Positions 1 through 8,993 of a DNA stretch of 64,000 nt are shown here, in pieces; the first letter of the stretch is position 1, and each line of letters begins with the position of its first letter. Below the pieces are notes generated by a model, which ran no database searches, had not been told where the DNA came from, and saw only the letters and a list, made by a program, of their open reading frames with translations. The stretch is from assembly GCF_023715685.1 (NCBI RefSeq), contig NZ_JAMBOQ010000003.1:806001-870000 (forward strand), written 5' to 3'. Source of the DNA: Priestia aryabhattai. Its GTDB lineage: Bacteria; Bacillota; Bacilli; Bacillales; Bacillaceae_H. Made by a program: the position numbers and the translations under genes.

Positions 1-43
1 GCATAGTTTTTATGATGACTCAGTTTTTCCATGATGTCTTTTC

Positions 44-625
44 CTACTTTCTTTCATCACTAGAGCATAAAATACTGGTGATGATATGATCGACTAAATT
101 TGTAATAAAACGTTCGTCTGGTTCTTGGTTGTATATCAGAATGCGAAAATAAATAGGGCCAAGAAGCATATCTAAAATAATATCAGTGTTGAGATCCGGT
201 TTGATCTCTTTTCTTTTGATAGCTGCTTCTAAAAATAAGGTTGCATCTCTTCTTCGAAGTGTGAGGAAAGACGTGTAAAAAGATTTGGAAATTTCTTCGT
301 TTTCCACAATGATAGCGAGCATTGAGCGCCCAATCTTTGAACTGAAAACAGAAGCGAGGTTTGTGAGCTGACGCTGAAAATTTGAGCGTACGGAATCTTC
401 TATGTCAAATTGGAAGCGTGAAGCCGTATACATAAGAAAAGCATCAAGAACTAAATGTGCTTTTGTATCCCACCATCTGTATATGGTTGTTTTGCCGGCT
501 CCTGCGTGGGCCGCAATGGCTTCAATTGTAAGAGAAGGATAACTTGTATTTTCTAACACCTGTAGAGTCGACTCTAAAAATTTCTCTTTATTTCTAGGTT
601 GCTTGGAAGGTTTTTTTTCTTTCAT
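44..625 (-). CDS. TetR/AcrR family transcriptional regulator
   Basis: A 193-residue DNA-binding repressor of the TetR type. The N-terminal helix-turn-helix lies at about residues 33-52 and ends in the typical TTIYRWW. The C-terminal helical ligand domain is not recognisable to substrate. I start at the ATG at 625 because a GATAGGAG ribosome site precedes it. The longer open frame reaching 805 would read through the gene's own promoter and operator. A 14-bp palindrome (653-666) over the expected transcription start suggests autorepression. The divergent neighbour is a small monooxygenase gene at 849, which may be co-regulated. The ligand is unknown. Confidence 0.9.
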   Translation of the reverse strand: MKEKKPSKQPRNKEKFLESTLQVLENTSYPSLTIEAIAAHAGAGKTTIYRWWDTKAHLVLDAFLMYTASRFQFDIEDSVRSNFQRQLTNLASVFSSKIGRSMLAIIVENEEISKSFYTSFLTLRRRDATLFLEAAIKRKEIKPDLNTDIILDMLLGPIYFRILIYNQEPDERFITNLVDHIITSILCSSDERK

Positions 626-652
626 TCTTGAACTCCTATCTTTATTTAAAAA

Positions 653-666
653 ACGATACGTATCGT
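653..666. promoter_or_regulatory. Palindromic operator of the TetR regulator
   Basis: Perfect 14-bp palindrome ACGATACGTATCGT, directly downstream of the -10 box and upstream of the ribosome site. This is the usual position and form of a TetR-family autoregulatory operator. Binding by this protein is inferred from position. Confidence 0.75.
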
Positions 667-671
667 GTCGA

Positions 672-700
672 ATTATATAGAGTATAGTATTCTTTTTCAA
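672..700 (-). promoter_or_regulatory. Sigma-A promoter of the TetR gene
   Basis: Read on the minus strand: TTGAAA (695-700), a 17-nt spacer, then TATAAT (672-677). The spacing and -10 box are consensus. Transcription would start near 665, inside the adjoining palindrome. Confidence 0.8.
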
Positions 701-848
701 GACTTTGTTTCCTTCGAAATTCCTCTTCTTTGCAGAAACCGATCCTTTTGCATGTAATAAAAGAATATATGCACTATCTATAAAAATATTTATCGATAAG
801 CACATATTTTTTTATGGAGAATATTTTTTAAAGAAATGAGGAAAAACG

Positions 849-1139
849 ATGTCAGAAATTATTATTAACGCCATTTTGCAAGCTAAGCCAGGAAAAGAAG
901 AAGAACTTCGATCAGAGTTAGTAAAAGTGGTTGAACCGTCAATAGGAGAAAATGGATGTATTCAATACACTCTCCATCAAGACACGGACAAAACTGGCAC
1001 GTTTGTTTTTTATGAGAAATGGAAAAGCAAAGAAGATGTTGAAGCTCCTTTTGAAACACCTCACTCTAAGCAATACAGACAGCAAACTGAACCATTAATT
1101 GAAAGCAGAGTGGTACATCGTTTACAAGAAGTACGTTAA
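849..1139 (+). CDS. Antibiotic biosynthesis monooxygenase (ABM/YgiN-like) domain protein
   Basis: A 96-residue single-domain protein of the dimeric ferredoxin-like ABM fold. Visible family features are the N-terminal beta strand with AKPGKEEELRSEL, the central GCIQYTLHQD segment, and FYEKWKSKEDVEAPFETPH with the conserved histidine near residue 72. Relatives act as cofactor-free quinol or polyketide monooxygenases or as small stress proteins, and the substrate cannot be read from sequence. It starts after a GAGG ribosome site, is divergent from the TetR gene, and ends in its own terminator, so it is probably monocistronic and possibly TetR-controlled. Confidence 0.85.
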   Translation: MSEIIINAILQAKPGKEEELRSELVKVVEPSIGENGCIQYTLHQDTDKTGTFVFYEKWKSKEDVEAPFETPHSKQYRQQTEPLIESRVVHRLQEVR

Positions 1140-1144
1140 TGCAT

Positions 1145-1176
1145 AAACACCGTTCGTATACGAACGGTGTTTTTTT
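1145..1176 (+). terminator. Intrinsic terminator after the monooxygenase gene
   Basis: Stem of AACACCGTTCG paired with CGAACGGTGTT around a TATA loop, followed by a run of T. Confidence 0.9.
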
Positions 1177-1363
1177 ATATACAGAGTTAAAAAGTTGCAG
1201 AGGAAAAATAGTTTTAGCTATGAAAGAGTGATTGGAAAAAAGATAAGAGGCAGTGAAAGAAATAAAAATAAAATAAGTGGTGTTTGAGAAGCAGACAGGC
1301 GGGTAGACAAAAACTAGATAACATAGTTCAGCAATTAACAAACTAAAAGGAGAGATCAAATCA

Positions 1364-2803
1364 ATGCGTACAAATTTAAAACACTTTATTAACGGAGAAT
1401 GGGTTGAATCAACAGGAAATGAAACGACAGATGTGATCAATCCTGCTACTGAAAAATCAATCGGTAAAATTAGCTTAGGTACAAAAGAAGATTTAGATAA
1501 AGCCGTAGCAGCTGCTAAAGCAGCCCTTCCAACATTTTCAAGAACAACAAAAGAAGAACGAATTAAAATGCTTCGCAATATCGCAAAAGGGTATGAAAAG
1601 CGTAAACAAGAGCTTATTGAAGTCATGACTGAAGAGCTTGGCGCTCCTTTAAAGATTTCAGAAGAAGTTCACTATGAAATGGGGCTTAGCCACTTTAAAG
1701 AAGCAGCTGATGCACTTGAAGATTATACATTTGAAAAAGATCATGGAAGTTACAAGGTCGTGAAGGAGTCTATTGGAGTAAGCGGACTTATCACACCATG
1801 GAACTTCCCAACAAATCAAACGTCTACTAAAATTGCAGGAGCTATTGCAGCAGGAAGTCCAATGGTATTAAAACCATCAGAACTTACACCGTATGCAGCG
1901 ATGATATTAGCGGAGATCATTGATGAGGCCGGTGTGCCAAAAGGTGCCTTCAACCTTGTAAATGGAACGGGAAGTACAATCGGTGATGGCATTAGTTCTC
2001 ACCCAGATGTTGATTTTGTATCTTTTACGGGATCAGGTGCCGTAGGCGAAAAAATTATGCAAAATGCTGCTAAAACAATCAAAAAAGTAGCGCTTGAACT
2101 AGGTGGGAAATCACCGCTAGTCGTATTAGAGGATGCGGATGTAGGAGAAGCGGCTAAAATAGCAGTTTCACACATCGCAATGAATACAGGACAAGTATGT
2201 ACGGCAGCAACACGTATTATCATTCCTGCCTCTATGAAAGAAAAATTTGAAGAAGCAGTGAAAAAGATTCTACCATCATTCCCAGTGGGAGATCCGTTAA
2301 ATAAAGATAACGTAACTGGACCACTCGTAGCAGAAAAGCAGTGGGACCGCGTACAGGATTATATTAAAAAAGGAATAGATGAAGGTGCGACGCTTCTTAC
2401 TGGCGGAACGGGCAAGCCAGACGGCCTAGAGACAGGTTACTTTGTTAAACCAACAGTCTTTACTGACGTTTCAAATGATATGGTTATTGCACAAGAAGAA
2501 ATCTTTGGACCTGTAACAACTATTATTACGTATGATGATCTAGAGCAAGCTCTTGAGATTGCAAACGATACAGTTTATGGACTTGCAGGCTATGCGGTCG
2601 GAAAAGACCAAGAAACACTTGACTATGTTGCTAAAAATATTAGAGCTGGTCAAATCATCGTCAACGATGCCGAGCAAGACAGAGCTGCACCGTTCGGTGG
2701 ATTCAAACAATCTGGTATTGGACGCGAGTGGGGAGCATTTGGTATCGAAGAATATTTAGAGCCAAAAGCGATTATGGGCGTCAAAGTTCCAGCAAAAGTA
2801 TAA
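1364..2803 (+). CDS. NAD(P)-dependent aldehyde dehydrogenase
   Basis: A 479-residue aldehyde dehydrogenase superfamily enzyme that oxidises an aldehyde to its acid. The catalytic apparatus is complete: PWNFP with N147, K170 in the cofactor site, ELGGK with general base E245, and GQVCT with nucleophile C279. The EEIFGP and PFGGFKQSG cofactor/C-terminal motifs are also present. The overall sequence resembles the AldA-type enzymes of staphylococci and bacilli of unknown physiological substrate. A GGAGAG ribosome site precedes the ATG. It is flanked by terminators, so it forms a single-gene unit. An assignment such as betaine or succinate-semialdehyde dehydrogenase is not justified. Confidence 0.95.
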   Translation: MRTNLKHFINGEWVESTGNETTDVINPATEKSIGKISLGTKEDLDKAVAAAKAALPTFSRTTKEERIKMLRNIAKGYEKRKQELIEVMTEELGAPLKISEEVHYEMGLSHFKEAADALEDYTFEKDHGSYKVVKESIGVSGLITPWNFPTNQTSTKIAGAIAAGSPMVLKPSELTPYAAMILAEIIDEAGVPKGAFNLVNGTGSTIGDGISSHPDVDFVSFTGSGAVGEKIMQNAAKTIKKVALELGGKSPLVVLEDADVGEAAKIAVSHIAMNTGQVCTAATRIIIPASMKEKFEEAVKKILPSFPVGDPLNKDNVTGPLVAEKQWDRVQDYIKKGIDEGATLLTGGTGKPDGLETGYFVKPTVFTDVSNDMVIAQEEIFGPVTTIITYDDLEQALEIANDTVYGLAGYAVGKDQETLDYVAKNIRAGQIIVNDAEQDRAAPFGGFKQSGIGREWGAFGIEEYLEPKAIMGVKVPAKV

Positions 2804-2813
2804 TTGATGTTAA

Positions 2814-2848
2814 AAAAGAAAGGAGTTTTTCTCCTTTCTTTTTTTTAT
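2814..2848 (+). terminator. Intrinsic terminator after aldehyde dehydrogenase
   Basis: AAGAAAGGAG pairs with CTCCTTTCTT, followed by a T run. Confidence 0.9.
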
Positions 2849-2956
2849 GGGTACATAAAATAGAGCCATTTAAAAAAAGAATAACGAAAGCAAAGGTGGA
2901 TAGCATAAACGTGTATCACGCATATGAAGTGAGATGATAAAGGAGGGGATTATAAA

Positions 2957-3805
2957 GTGAATAGGGATATGCACGGAAGTTCATCAACAGAAAGTTTTAT
3001 TCCCATGAGCTCTATAGCCAGTGGAAAAGGAGTCGAAGTGACGCCGGATATCTACAGCTATACTACACAGATTGTTAACGTATGTTTTATAGGAAACCCA
3101 GCCAAAGACGATCGCTTTGTCCTTGTTGATGCAGGAATGCCTAACTCGGCTTCTATGATTATTAAAGAGGCAGAGGAAAGGTTTGGAGAAGGGAAAAAAC
3201 CAAAAGCCATTATTCTTACACATGCACATTTTGATCATATTGGAGCCATTATTGAACTAGTGGAGAAGTGGCAAATACCGGTATATGCACATACACTTGA
3301 ACTTCCATATGTGACGGGTAAAAAAAATTATCCCACACCAGATGGCACAGTGGAAGGCGGGCTTGTAGCAAAGCTTTCTCCACTATTTCCAACGGAAGCC
3401 ATTGATTTAGGCTCTCATGTGCAAGCTTTGCCAGCCGACGGCTCTGTACCTTATATGCCAGAGTGGAAATGGATTCATACCCCTGGTCATTCGCCAGGAC
3501 ATATTTCTCTTTTTAGAAAGCAAGACCTTGCGCTTATCGCGGGAGATGCTTTTGTTACCACTAAGCAAGAATATTTGCTGGATGTATTGGAGCAAGAATT
3601 GGAAATTAGCGGTCCTCCTCGTTATTTAACTACCGACTGGGCGTCTGCAAAAAAATCCGTTGAACTGCTTCAGTCACTGCATCCATCTGTAGCGGTGACA
3701 GGACATGGAAAACCAGTTTCTGGCGAATGGCTTTCAACCAATTTATCACAGCTTGTTAAAAACTTCGATACAATTGCTCGTCCCGATTACGGAAAATATG
3801 TATAA
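2957..3805 (+). CDS. MBL-fold metallo-hydrolase
   Basis: A 282-residue metallo-beta-lactamase-fold hydrolase. The metal-binding motif HAHFDH is at residues 89-94, a further ligand histidine is in TPGHSPGH near residue 178, and the bridging aspartate is in AGD near residue 197. A C-terminal GHGKP completes the set. There is no signal peptide, so it should be cytoplasmic. It begins with GTG after a strong AAAGGAGGGG site. The substrate is unknown; relatives include glyoxalase-II-like thioesterases and lactonases. It stands between two terminators. Confidence 0.92.
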   Translation: MNRDMHGSSSTESFIPMSSIASGKGVEVTPDIYSYTTQIVNVCFIGNPAKDDRFVLVDAGMPNSASMIIKEAEERFGEGKKPKAIILTHAHFDHIGAIIELVEKWQIPVYAHTLELPYVTGKKNYPTPDGTVEGGLVAKLSPLFPTEAIDLGSHVQALPADGSVPYMPEWKWIHTPGHSPGHISLFRKQDLALIAGDAFVTTKQEYLLDVLEQELEISGPPRYLTTDWASAKKSVELLQSLHPSVAVTGHGKPVSGEWLSTNLSQLVKNFDTIARPDYGKYV

Positions 3806-3872
3806 GAATATATAAGAATAAAGGAATGATTTTAATCTTTATGCATGATCTTAAAAGCTGCGGGTGAAGATC

Positions 3873-3912
3873 AAAAGCTCTAAGAACTCAGTGAGTTCTT
3901 AGAGCTTTTTTA
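3873..3912. terminator. Strong intrinsic terminator, usable in both directions
   Basis: An 18-bp near-perfect stem centred at about 3891, with AAAAGCTCTAAGAACTCA as left arm and its complement as right arm, flanked by A and T runs. It separates the MBL gene from the convergent small gene at 3956. Confidence 0.9.
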
Positions 3913-3955
3913 GTTTTTTCGTATAAAAGTAAAAAAACAGTTGTTATTACCCTCA

Positions 3956-4192
3956 TTAAAAATTTTGTTGAATAGCCTGCTGTGCTTCGCGTAAATGTCT
4001 TAAGTGTTCTTCCATTCGCTTTAATTCTTTATCACCAGACGCCTGTTCTTTTTGTTCATTAATTTGTTGCTGAACCATATTCAAATGCATTTGAGCTTTT
4101 TGAAAATTGGCTGCATCCAAATTCATCTGCCCTTGATAAACAGCCTGTTCAGCTAATTGTAATGCTTCTTTAATATGAGTGTATGAATTCAT
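3956..4192 (-). CDS. Small coiled-coil cytosolic protein (DUF2564-like, tentative)
   Basis: A 78-residue, glutamine-rich, fully helical hydrophilic protein with heptad-like spacing and no membrane segment. It resembles the small DUF2564-type proteins of bacilli, but I am not certain of the family. I begin at the ATG at 4192 (MNSYTHIK) because the AGAAGGA site lies nine bases upstream. The ATG three codons earlier is too close to that site. The function is unknown. Confidence 0.7.
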   Translation of the reverse strand: MNSYTHIKEALQLAEQAVYQGQMNLDAANFQKAQMHLNMVQQQINEQKEQASGDKELKRMEEHLRHLREAQQAIQQNF

Positions 4193-4357
4193 GCTTCTCA
4201 TCCTTCTGTATAGTATTTACAGTTAACATGCGCTGGTTTTTCGTAGCTATACAAAAGGATTTAGAAATAAAATAAAAATTACGTAGTACAAGCTAAGTCG
4301 GCTGCATACATTTATCATAGTTAAATTTATGAAATCTCAGAAATAATGGAGGAAGGG

Positions 4358-4990
4358 ATGTATGTGGGGGCTTTTTTTAGCTATGTATTATTAGGACTTT
4401 CGTTAGCCGCGCCAATTGGCCCAATTAATGCAGCGCAGCTTGATAAAGGAATTAAAAACGGTTTTTTGCATGCCTGGTTCTTAGGAATAGGAGCAACATC
4501 GGTTGACGCTCTTTATATGCTGGTGGTTTATTTTGGCTCTGTTCATTTTTTAAGCAGCGACTTTATGAAAACGTTTCTTTTTTCGTTTGGCTGCTTCGTA
4601 TTAATTTATACAGGTATTGAAGGGTTAATGAGTGCAGGGAAAATTACACAGCATAGAAACGCAAAAGGAGATTCGGTATTAAAGTGTTTTTTTTCAGGCT
4701 TTTTAATTTCATTAACAAACCCGCTTACCATTCTTTTTTGGCTTGGAATTTATGGCTCTGTTTTAGCCAAAACAGCTAATACATACGAAACAGAACAGCT
4801 CATCTTATATAGCTGTGCTATTTTTACAGGGATTTTGGCCTGGGACATTGCTATGGCAGCTTTAGCAAGCACTTTTCGAAGGTACTTAGCCGCGACGTTT
4901 TTGACTGTCGTGTCCGTTGTATCGGGGTTATCTTTAATAGGATTCGGTATATATTTCGGCTGGCAAGCTGTACAGCAATTAATCATTTAA
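4358..4990 (+). CDS. LysE/RhtB family amino-acid exporter
   Basis: A 210-residue integral membrane protein with about six hydrophobic helices. The N-terminal signature is SLAAPIGPINAAQLDKGIKNG, the hallmark of LysE/RhtB exporters, and a second motif STNPLTILFW-like segment (SLTNPLTILFWLGIYG) lies mid-protein. It is predicted to export an amino acid or related solute; the substrate is not known. GGAGG at 4348-4352 overlaps the earlier in-frame ATG at 4346, so the ATG at 4358 is the sensible start. Confidence 0.88.
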   Translation: MYVGAFFSYVLLGLSLAAPIGPINAAQLDKGIKNGFLHAWFLGIGATSVDALYMLVVYFGSVHFLSSDFMKTFLFSFGCFVLIYTGIEGLMSAGKITQHRNAKGDSVLKCFFSGFLISLTNPLTILFWLGIYGSVLAKTANTYETEQLILYSCAIFTGILAWDIAMAALASTFRRYLAATFLTVVSVVSGLSLIGFGIYFGWQAVQQLII

Positions 4991-5126
4991 AAGAATAAAA
5001 AGCAGCGCTGAATTTAAAGTGTTTTTTGTATGCTTGGAAATTAAAAAATGATAGAAAAGGTGTGTCTCTTTACGCATAAATTTTTCAAACTATCACACAC
5101 TACATCGAGGTGTAAGGAGTGATAGT

Positions 5127-6470
5127 ATGAAAAAGAAAATAGGCTGCGGAAGTCAAGTTGAAGGGAAATTAAAATGGTGGCAGCTGTCTTTAATCGGAGT
5201 AGGGTGCATAATCGGTACAGGCTATTTTTTAGGGTCAAGTATTGCAATAAAAGCCACGGGGCCCTCTGTATTAATTGCTTTTTTACTAGCAGCATTATGC
5301 ACATTTATTGTATTTGACGCACTTGCTAAAATGAGTGCTCAAGATCCTCAAAAAGGTTCGTTTCGCTCCTATGCTAAAAAAGCTTATGGAAGATGGGCAG
5401 GATTTAGCAGCGGATGGGTGTACTGGAGTTCAGAGATGCTGATCATGGGGAGTCAGCTTACGGCTTTATCTCTTTTTACGCGTTTTTGGTTTGAAGGTAT
5501 TCCACTGTGGGTGTTTGCATCTATTTATGCTGTTTTAGGCATTGCTGTTGTATTAATTGGGACAAAAGGTTTTGAACGAATGGAAAATGTGTTTGCCGTT
5601 ACAAAAGTGGCTGCTATTTTAATGTTTATTGTATTAGCTAGTCTCGCTTTATTTGGATTTCTTGACGAAGGTGCCAAACAAGGGGTGCCACGAACGATGA
5701 GTGAAGTATTTCCTCACGGATTTTTAGGTTTATGGGGCGCTTTGCTTTATGCCTTTTATGCTTTCGGCGGCATCGAAGTCATGGGGATCATGACCGTTCG
5801 TTTAGAAAACAAAGAAGATGCACCAAAAGCGGGAAGAAGCATGCTTATTCTCCTTGGAATTATTTATATCGCTTCACTGAGCTTAGCTATTTCAATTGTA
5901 CCTTTTCATGATTTTCATGGAAATCAAAGCCCGTTCATAACGGCTTTAGAAACATATCATCTTCCATTTTTTCCTCATGTTTTTAATGGAGCAATGATTG
6001 TTGCCGGTTTTTCAACGATGTCAGCGTCTTTTTTTTCCGTAACGACAATGATTGTCACTCTTTCAGAAGATGGAGATGCTCCGGCATTGTTTTCAAAACA
6101 AAAAAAGAAAAAGCTACAATTTCCTTTACCGGCTTTGCTTTTAACAACAGCGGGATTGATTGTTTCTATTGTTCTTTCCTTGCTATTGCCCGGGAAAATT
6201 TATGAGTACATTACAACAGCAGCTGGACTGATGCTGATTTATAACTGGTTCTTTATTTTAATTTCTTTTCATCGCTTAATCAAACAAACTGTTTGGGATA
6301 AAGTAAAACAAGCTATCGGTATCTTGTTAATCCTATTAGCAGTGAGCGGCACACTGTTAGAATCAGCAAGCAGACCAGGTTTCTTTGCAAGTTTATGCTT
6401 TTTAATTGTTATAAGTCTTGTTATTTTAAAACTGCGCCATAAGTGGAAAGAAGAAGAAGCGGCTAGCTAA
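5127..6470 (+). CDS. APC-family amino-acid permease (YvbW-like)
   Basis: A 447-residue permease with about 12 membrane helices. The APC superfamily substrate-binding motif GVGCIIGTGYFLGS lies in helix 1, a consensus FYAFGGIEVMG in helix 6, and KAGRS follows it. The sequence is closest in memory to B. subtilis YvbW, which there follows a leucine T-box. No T-box is visible in the 136 bases upstream here, so control must differ. A GGAGTGATAGT ribosome site precedes the ATG. The substrate is probably an amino acid, otherwise undetermined. Confidence 0.88.
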   Translation: MKKKIGCGSQVEGKLKWWQLSLIGVGCIIGTGYFLGSSIAIKATGPSVLIAFLLAALCTFIVFDALAKMSAQDPQKGSFRSYAKKAYGRWAGFSSGWVYWSSEMLIMGSQLTALSLFTRFWFEGIPLWVFASIYAVLGIAVVLIGTKGFERMENVFAVTKVAAILMFIVLASLALFGFLDEGAKQGVPRTMSEVFPHGFLGLWGALLYAFYAFGGIEVMGIMTVRLENKEDAPKAGRSMLILLGIIYIASLSLAISIVPFHDFHGNQSPFITALETYHLPFFPHVFNGAMIVAGFSTMSASFFSVTTMIVTLSEDGDAPALFSKQKKKKLQFPLPALLLTTAGLIVSIVLSLLLPGKIYEYITTAAGLMLIYNWFFILISFHRLIKQTVWDKVKQAIGILLILLAVSGTLLESASRPGFFASLCFLIVISLVILKLRHKWKEEEAAS

Positions 6471-6540
6471 CATATATTTAATCTTTATGAGGAACACTAT
6501 GCACGTTATACAATTATAAAGATAAAAGGTGGTTTTAATC

Positions 6541-6681
6541 ATGCCAAAAAACAAGCAGACTCCTTCTTCACAAGTAGATCAAAAACAAGTAGTAAATGAC
6601 AAGGCAAAAGCGCTACGAGAAAATAATTATGAAGACGGTCATATTCGTAAGATAACTCAAAGCGGGGCAGACGGCCAATAA
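6541..6681 (+). CDS. Tiny hydrophilic protein, possible spore protein
   Basis: A 46-residue lysine/glutamine/asparagine-rich peptide beginning MPKNKQTPSS. It has an AAAGGTGG ribosome site twelve bases upstream and its own terminator, which supports it as a real gene. It contains no cysteine, tryptophan or membrane segment. The composition resembles minor small acid-soluble spore proteins, but I cannot place it in a named family. Confidence 0.7.
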   Translation: MPKNKQTPSSQVDQKQVVNDKAKALRENNYEDGHIRKITQSGADGQ

Positions 6682-6712
6682 CAAAAAAAGACGCGTTCGC
6701 GTCTTTTTTTGT
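6682..6712 (+). terminator. Intrinsic terminator
   Basis: AAAAAAAGACGCG pairs with CGCGTCTTTTTTT over a short loop. It directly follows the stop codon of the 46-residue gene. Confidence 0.9.
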
Positions 6713-6724
6713 TGAAGTATATCC

Positions 6725-6880
6725 TTACCAACGATGAGCTTTTGCATTACTTCGCAAGATGATGTTCGTTTGAGACATCTCTGTATGTCCATTTACTTGG
6801 GACTTTGAACGCTTCGGTCTCGTCCAGTTGTGGCGGAATAGTTCTGAATGCTGATCTACTTGATTTTTATCATTCATCAT
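6725..6880 (-). CDS. Tiny YpzG-like protein
   Basis: A 51-residue basic protein containing HNWTRPKRSKSQVNGHT and ending in KAHRW. The SQVNG segment is what I associate with the YpzG-type small Bacillus proteins, so the name is tentative. A GAGGTGATT ribosome site precedes tandem ATG codons at 6880 and 6877, and either may be used. It is convergent with the 46-residue gene across a shared terminator. Several such tiny genes cluster here around the RNase J gene. Confidence 0.7.
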   Translation of the reverse strand: MMNDKNQVDQHSELFRHNWTRPKRSKSQVNGHTEMSQTNIILRSNAKAHRW

Positions 6881-7058
6881 AATCACCTCAAGGATAGGAT
6901 ACTTTCATAAGATATTTACGGTGAAATATCTCTCTTATAGAATGGGGCAAAAAAGAAGAAATACACCTAACACTTTTAACCATACATATAAAAGGAGGGC
7001 CTATTCATAAACTATAAAGGGCAATTTCTTACTTTGAGTTAAGCTTCGGATTTATCAA

Positions 7059-7097
7059 AAAAACTGCCTTAGTGGGGACTAAGGCAGTTTTCGTTTA
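7059..7097 (-). terminator. Intrinsic terminator of the RNase J-type gene
   Basis: AAACTGCCTTA pairs with TAAGGCAGTTT, and the minus-strand copy ends in a seven-T run. It lies directly after the stop codon at 7103. Confidence 0.9.
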
Positions 7098-7102
7098 AGT
7101 AA

Positions 7103-8776
7103 TCAAACTTCAATGATGATAGGAAGAATCATAGGTCTTCTTTTCGTTTGATTATATAAAAATTGGCCGAGTGTTGTCTTTATTTCTTTTTTCATAATAT
7201 TCCATTGGTGAACGTGAGCTTTTTGTAATTGATTTACGACCTTGGTCACTTGCTGATTAATATCTTTTAATAACTGCTCTGAATCTCTTGCATAAACAAA
7301 GCCTCGTGAAATTGTGTCTGGACCAGACACAATTCTTCCTTCCGCTTTATTTAGAGTGATAACAATAACTAGCATGCCATCTTCGGAAAGCTGTTTGCGG
7401 TCGCGTAAAATCGCGTTGCCAACATCTCCAATGCCAAACCCGTCTACATATACATTGCCTGCAGGGATTTTTCTTGTTTGAAAAGCTGTTCCGCCCTTGA
7501 TGTCAACAATATCGCCGTTATTTATAATGAAAATGTTCTCTTTTTCCACCCCTACGGATTCTGCTAATAAGCTGTGGTGATGAAGCATTCGAAACTCACC
7601 GTGAATTGGGATAAAATACTTCGGTTTCATCAATGTAGCCATTAATTTTAATTCTTCTTGATAGCCATGTCCTGATACGTGCATACCTGTTGCGCTTCCT
7701 GAACCATAAATCACATGAGCCCCGAGTGTGAAAAGACTGTCGACAATACGAGAGATATTACGTTCATTGCCCGGAATAGGCCCTGCTGATAAAATGACCG
7801 TGTCTTCAGGAAGAATTTCTACTTGTCGATGATTTCCGCTGGCTAATCTAGATAAAGCGGCCATCGGCTCACCTTGACTTCCAGTGCAGAGAATAGCGAC
7901 TTGCTCAGGGGCAAGTGAATGTACTTCATAAGGCTCAATTAGCATCCCATCAGGAATGGTTAAATACCCTTTCTCTAAGGCGACAGATACGACGTTAACC
8001 ATACTTCTTCCTAGCAGCGCAAGTTTTCTGTTCGTTTTAATCGCAGCATCTACAATTTGCTGTACTCGGTTAACATTCGAGGCGAAAGTAGAAATAATCA
8101 CTTTTCGTTTAGCTTTACGAAAAGCCTCTTCTACATGTTTGCCAACTAGCTTTTCCGACGGCGTAAATCCAGGGCGCTCAGCATTTGTGCTTTCTGATAT
8201 TAAAGCCAGTACACCTTCACTGCCGATTTTCGCCATTTTATGAAGATCTGGATATTGGTCGTTAACAGGAGTTAAGTCGAATTTGAAATCTCCCGTATGC
8301 ACAACTGCTCCTTCAGGGGTATGAAAAACAATACCCAGACAATCTGGAATGCTGTGGTTGGTCTTAAAAAAGGATAGTGGAATATCGCCTAATGTAATTT
8401 CTGAGTCTTCATTAATTTCAATGAGCTCCGTCTCAGCAGATAATCGATGCTCCTGAAGTTTAATATCGATTAATCCGAGCGTAAGGCTTGTTGCGTAAAT
8501 AGGGAGATTTAATTGTTTTAAAAGATAAGGAATACCTCCAATATGATCTTCATGACCATGAGTAACAACCAATGCACGAACCTTTTCTTTATTTTCTTGC
8601 AAGTATGTAATATCAGGTATAATCAAATCAATTCCCAATAAACTTTCGTCAGGAAATTTAGAACCGCAGTCAACAACAATGATGTCGTCATCATATTGAA
8701 CTGCATACATATTTTTTCCTATTTCATTGATGCCGCCTAAAGCAAAAATGGATAGTGTGTTTCTATTTGTACTCAC
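7103..8776 (-). CDS. RNase J family ribonuclease (beta-CASP MBL exo/endonuclease)
   Basis: A 557-residue ribonuclease with the RNase J layout: MBL half with HGHEDHIGG at residues 73-81, HTGDFKFD, a beta-CASP domain with CTGSQGEPMAALSRLA, the conserved SGHGYQEE and IPIHGEFRM loops, and a C-terminal domain ending RRPMILPIIIEV. It resembles RNase J1 more than J2, but it lacks the usual J1 N-terminus and diverges in many positions. It is probably an additional paralogue acting in mRNA decay or 5' end processing. It starts with GTG after a TAGGAGGAAATAAC site. The flanking genes are tiny hydrophilic (possibly sporulation) genes, not the usual rnjA neighbourhood. Confidence 0.93.
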   Translation of the reverse strand: MSTNRNTLSIFALGGINEIGKNMYAVQYDDDIIVVDCGSKFPDESLLGIDLIIPDITYLQENKEKVRALVVTHGHEDHIGGIPYLLKQLNLPIYATSLTLGLIDIKLQEHRLSAETELIEINEDSEITLGDIPLSFFKTNHSIPDCLGIVFHTPEGAVVHTGDFKFDLTPVNDQYPDLHKMAKIGSEGVLALISESTNAERPGFTPSEKLVGKHVEEAFRKAKRKVIISTFASNVNRVQQIVDAAIKTNRKLALLGRSMVNVVSVALEKGYLTIPDGMLIEPYEVHSLAPEQVAILCTGSQGEPMAALSRLASGNHRQVEILPEDTVILSAGPIPGNERNISRIVDSLFTLGAHVIYGSGSATGMHVSGHGYQEELKLMATLMKPKYFIPIHGEFRMLHHHSLLAESVGVEKENIFIINNGDIVDIKGGTAFQTRKIPAGNVYVDGFGIGDVGNAILRDRKQLSEDGMLVIVITLNKAEGRIVSGPDTISRGFVYARDSEQLLKDINQQVTKVVNQLQKAHVHQWNIMKKEIKTTLGQFLYNQTKRRPMILPIIIEV

Positions 8777-8993
8777 AGTTATTTCCTCCTATATTGTCAA
8801 AATGGATATATACGGTTTCTACTCTTAGTATGAACATTAATCCCTGGTGCATTCTGTTAAATATGGAGAATTTGTTTTTTATTCAATATGAGGTTAAAAG
8901 CAAGAAGAAAAATAGGTTATTTTCCTGATACTACCTCTTATTTTCTTTTCATAACTCCATAAAATATAGACGTTACACATGGAGGTGGATGGA

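Noticed and set aside
1066..1626. Long antisense frame over the aldehyde dehydrogenase start
   Set aside because: Shadow of the real gene: no ribosome site, cysteine/phenylalanine-rich composition typical of antisense frames.
4991..5126. Leucine T-box expected before a YvbW-like permease
   Set aside because: The leader is only 136 bases and shows no T-box sequence or terminator.
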